DNA from: Chloroflexota bacterium
Lineage (GTDB): Bacteria; Chloroflexota; Limnocylindria; Limnocylindrales; CSP1-4
Reading direction: 5' to 3'
NCBI GenBank assembly: GCA_003157175.1
Contig: PMIQ01000227.1
Location: 7,352-15,346, forward strand
Length of the DNA stretch: 7,995 bases
The notes under the pieces are model-generated. The model worked only from the letters and a program-made list of their open reading frames with translations. It had not been told where the DNA came from and ran no database searches. The position numbers were made by a program, and so were the translations under genes. Below are positions 5,886-7,995 of the stretch, one piece after another (position 1 is the first letter of the stretch; every line of letters starts with the position of its first letter).

Positions 5886-6038
5886 TGGCTCCGCGTTCTC
5901 CTCACTTCGGCGCGCTGACCGTCGCCCGGTTCGGTCGGGATCATCCTGGCTGGCGGACGCGCGGACTCCTATTCTCGCACGAGTCGGGGTGGCGCCGACG
6001 GCGCCGGTTGCGACCCCTCCGCCGAGCCGCTATTCGGC

Positions 6039-7523
6039 CTACCCGTCGCCGACTTCGGGATCCTCGTAGGCGAGCCGGCCGCCGGCGATCGTGAGCAGCA
6101 CTCGACCGGACAGCTCGCGGCCGATGAGCGGTGAGTTCTTGCCCCGCGAGCGCAGCGACTCCTCCGTCACGGCCCAGCGGTCGGCCCGGTCGAAGACGAC
6201 GAGGTCTGCGGCGGCGCCCTCCGTGAGCCCTCTCTTGCGGGCGGCGGGGGTCGCCGCTACGGCCGGCCAGGCGGCCAGGATGCTCGCCGGGCCGGTCGTG
6301 AGCGCGGCAATGGCTCGGGCCAGGGGCAGCCGGCCGGCATCGACGAGGGCCAGCAGCAAGCCCAGCGCCGTCTCGATGCCGCTGATGCCGTTCGACGCCG
6401 CGCCGAACTCCACCTTCTTGTCCACGACCGTGTGCGGGGCGTGGTCTGTCGCCACGGCCGAGGCGGTTCCATCGAGCAGCGCCGCCAGACAGGCGGCGGC
6501 GTCGACCGGCGTGCGGAGCGGCGGGTTGACCCGCAGCGATGTGTTGTATGGCCACGCCGTGAGAGCGCCGTCCGCCCACGGATCGCGGGACGAGCCTTCG
6601 GCGCTGAGCGCCTCCCACGACCAGCGCCGCGCGCCGGCGATCCACTCATCAGTGAGCGCCAGATGATGGGGCGTCACGTCGCAGGTCACCGGCAGCCCGA
6701 CAGCCTTCGCCCGGCGAACCAGGTCGAGCGAGGCGGCCGTCGAGAGATGCGTCAGGTGAAGCCGGGCATGGGGCTCGTCGCGGCGCGCGTCCGCCAGGAC
6801 GGCGAGGTCCCGCGAAACGGCGTTCACCTCCGCTGCGGCGGGCCAGCCGGCCAGCCCCAGGACCGAGGCGACGTAGCCTTCGTTAGCTTCGGCGGCGGCG
6901 GTCAACTCGAGGTCCTCGGCGTGGTCGACAACCGGCAGGCCGAGCATTCCGGCGTAGAGCAGCGCGCTGCGCAGGAGCTTGGGCGATCGAACCGGCGCGC
7001 CGTCGTCCGAGTAGCCGATAACGCCGGCGTCGGCCAGCTCGCCCATCGCGGAGAGCTGCTCCCCTGCCCGTCCGGCCGAGACGGCACCGAACGCCAGAAC
7101 CTCGACGGGCGATCCGCCGGCGCGGGCGGCCGACCGAATGCGCTCCAGCACGCCCGGCTCGTCGAGGGTGGGCGAGGTGTTGGGCATCAGCGCGACGGTG
7201 GTATAGCCGCCGTGAGCCGCGGCGGCACTGCCGGTGGCGACGGTCTCGGCGTCTTCGAAGCCCGGCTCGCGGAAATGGGCGTGGAGATCGAAAAAGCCCG
7301 GGGCGACGATGACACCCTTGTCATCGACTCCCTTCGCCTCCTCGCCCTCAAGCCAGACGACCGACTCGAGAATGCCGTCGGTGACGACGATCTCGCCCGG
7401 GCCTTCGCGGCCGGAGACGGGGTCGACCAGCCAGGCCTTCTGGAGCTCGAACCGCTCGAGCACCTCGCCGACGCTGGGGCCGGCTGCTTTCGCTCTGCCG
7501 GAGGTCACCGACTGTGAGCTCAT
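6039..7523 (-). CDS. pyrC: dihydroorotase, class I
   Basis: Zinc amidohydrolase that cyclises N-carbamoyl-L-aspartate to dihydroorotate. The protein is 494 residues, longer than the usual 420-440. Metal-site residues of class I are all visible: HAHFREPG with H81 and H83, the aspartate in YSDDG (171-175), H201 in DHAED, H259 in LTHLST, and D360 in ATDHAPH. Also present are MPNTSPTLD (113-121) for substrate and NPPLR (333-337). The C-terminal GAAADLVVFD and GRVLLTIAGG belong to the composite beta-sandwich of the amidohydrolase fold. Extra length comes from about 24 residues ahead of the usual first strand and from an insertion of roughly 25-30 residues (about 294-325, rich in Trp, Ala, Ser) between TDE and YNTSLRVNPP. 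The ATG at 7523 overlaps the pyrB stop as ATGA, with GAGG seven bases upstream, so translation is likely coupled. GTG 7463 would remove most of the N-terminal extension but has a poor ribosome binding site. Confidence 0.97.
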   Translation of the reverse strand: MSSQSVTSGRAKAAGPSVGEVLERFELQKAWLVDPVSGREGPGEIVVTDGILESVVWLEGEEAKGVDDKGVIVAPGFFDLHAHFREPGFEDAETVATGSAAAAHGGYTTVALMPNTSPTLDEPGVLERIRSAARAGGSPVEVLAFGAVSAGRAGEQLSAMGELADAGVIGYSDDGAPVRSPKLLRSALLYAGMLGLPVVDHAEDLELTAAAEANEGYVASVLGLAGWPAAAEVNAVSRDLAVLADARRDEPHARLHLTHLSTAASLDLVRRAKAVGLPVTCDVTPHHLALTDEWIAGARRWSWEALSAEGSSRDPWADGALTAWPYNTSLRVNPPLRTPVDAAACLAALLDGTASAVATDHAPHTVVDKKVEFGAASNGISGIETALGLLLALVDAGRLPLARAIAALTTGPASILAAWPAVAATPAARKRGLTEGAAADLVVFDRADRWAVTEESLRSRGKNSPLIGRELSGRVLLTIAGGRLAYEDPEVGDG

Positions 7524-7995
7524 CGGGTCGCCTCGGGAGCGTGAGGGCCTTCGTGTGCGTGCCCCACCTCGTGGCCGACCTCGTGCTCTCCGGCAGCCTC
7601 GTGCGCACCGGCGAGCAGGTAGAGCAGCGCCATTCGAACGGCGACGCCGTTGGCCACCTGTTCGGTGATAACCGCGCGACCGCTTGTCGCAACGTCCGGT
7701 GAGATCTCGACGCCTTCGTTCATCGGCCCTGGGTGCATCACTATCGCCTCGGGCTTCGCCAACGAGACGCGCTCAGTGTTGAGCCCGAACCTGGCGGCGT
7801 ATTCGCGCAGCGACGGCAGCAGGCCGCCCTGCATGCGCTCGCGCTGGATCCGCAGAGCCATCACCACGTCCGCGTCCCGCACGGCGGCATCGACATCGCT
7901 CGTGACGTGGAACCGGCCGTGGCCAGGCACCGAACCGCCGCTCCAGGCCGTGGCCCACCGATCCATTCCCCGCAAGAGAGTGGCCGGACCGCACA
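7520..7995 (-). CDS. pyrB: aspartate carbamoyltransferase catalytic subunit, 3' part, with His-rich tail
   Basis: Condenses carbamoyl phosphate with aspartate to carbamoyl-aspartate, the committed step. The frame is open to the right edge, so the N-terminal carbamoyl-phosphate domain lies outside; 157 residues are visible, starting CGPATLL. The aspartate domain shows ADVVMALRIQRERM, the HPGP loop in IVMHPGPMNEGVEI, and the C-terminal helix EQVANGVAVRMALLYLL. These are aspartate rather than ornithine carbamoyltransferase features. The usual HPGPxNRGVE arginine is replaced by Glu. After YLL, where the family normally stops, there is a 30-residue tail (7523-7612) with six His, several Glu and repeated GHEVGH. 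The TGA stop overlaps the pyrC start (ATGA). No pyrI-like regulatory chain is seen, and the operon promoter lies beyond the right edge. Confidence 0.95.
   Translation of the reverse strand, partial: CGPATLLRGMDRWATAWSGGSVPGHGRFHVTSDVDAAVRDADVVMALRIQRERMQGGLLPSLREYAARFGLNTERVSLAKPEAIVMHPGPMNEGVEISPDVATSGRAVITEQVANGVAVRMALLYLLAGAHEAAGEHEVGHEVGHAHEGPHAPEATR

Noticed and set aside
5991..6005. GGCGCC-GAC-GGCGCC hairpin between pyrC and the 108-residue gene as a terminator
   Set aside because: The arms are self-palindromic and common in G+C-rich DNA, the loop is only three bases, and no T-run follows on the minus strand. The spacing does not otherwise suggest an operon break, though one cannot be excluded.
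5886..6038. Internal promoter or small gene in the 153-base gap after pyrC
   Set aside because: No -35/-10 pair with correct spacing and no short frame with a ribosome binding site other than that of the next gene; only a weak AGAATA-like hexamer is present.
6432..7517. Plus-strand 361-residue open frame opposite pyrC
   Set aside because: The opposite strand encodes dihydroorotase with every metal ligand intact; the plus-strand product has no recognisable features.

Overview
This window is a G+C-rich bacterial segment dominated by a minus-strand de novo pyrimidine (UMP) biosynthesis operon. In transcription order, from the right edge to the left, it carries pyrB (3' end only), pyrC, a 108-residue protein of unknown function, a 334-residue acidic protein of unknown function, pyrK, pyrD and pyrE. 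The organism cannot be fixed from the sequence alone. Three features together fit a high-G+C Chloroflexota-like or related Terrabacteria lineage better than a typical actinobacterium or proteobacterium: the NAD-linked class 1B dihydroorotate dehydrogenase (PyrD plus the PyrK flavin/iron-sulfur subunit), a Thermus/Deinococcus/Chloroflexi-style PyrE with a C-terminal CxxC, and a pyrB-pyrC-...-pyrK-pyrD-pyrE order. This assignment is an inference.

Layout. At 2-343 (+) is the 3' end of a DsbA-like thioredoxin-fold protein. It converges with, and overlaps by 11 bases, a minus-strand gene (333-1568) for a membrane-anchored or secreted protein with a Ser/Thr/Pro/Ala linker and two putative domains. 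From 1569 to 1743 is a 175-base spacer holding a small dyad but no clear terminator. The pyr operon then runs from 7995 down to 1744 with very tight junctions: ATGA overlap pyrB/pyrC, 153-base gap, 13-base gap, GTGA overlap acidic protein/pyrK, 10-base gap pyrK/pyrD, 43-base gap pyrD/pyrE. No stretch longer than 300 bases lacks a gene.

How the genes work together. PyrB makes carbamoyl-aspartate, PyrC cyclises it to dihydroorotate, the PyrD-PyrK complex oxidises this to orotate while passing electrons to NAD+, and PyrE adds PRPP to give OMP. carA, carB, pyrF and pyrR are not in the window. The position between pyrC and pyrK, where carAB sits in many Gram-positive operons, is occupied instead by the two unknown genes. 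The acidic one contains an internally duplicated domain and a Lys/Asp-rich repeat tail. Its operon neighbours PyrK and PyrD carry unusual basic insertions or extensions, and PyrB carries a His-rich tail. These lineage-specific additions are the most interesting content; I see no mobile element, CRISPR array, rRNA or tRNA.
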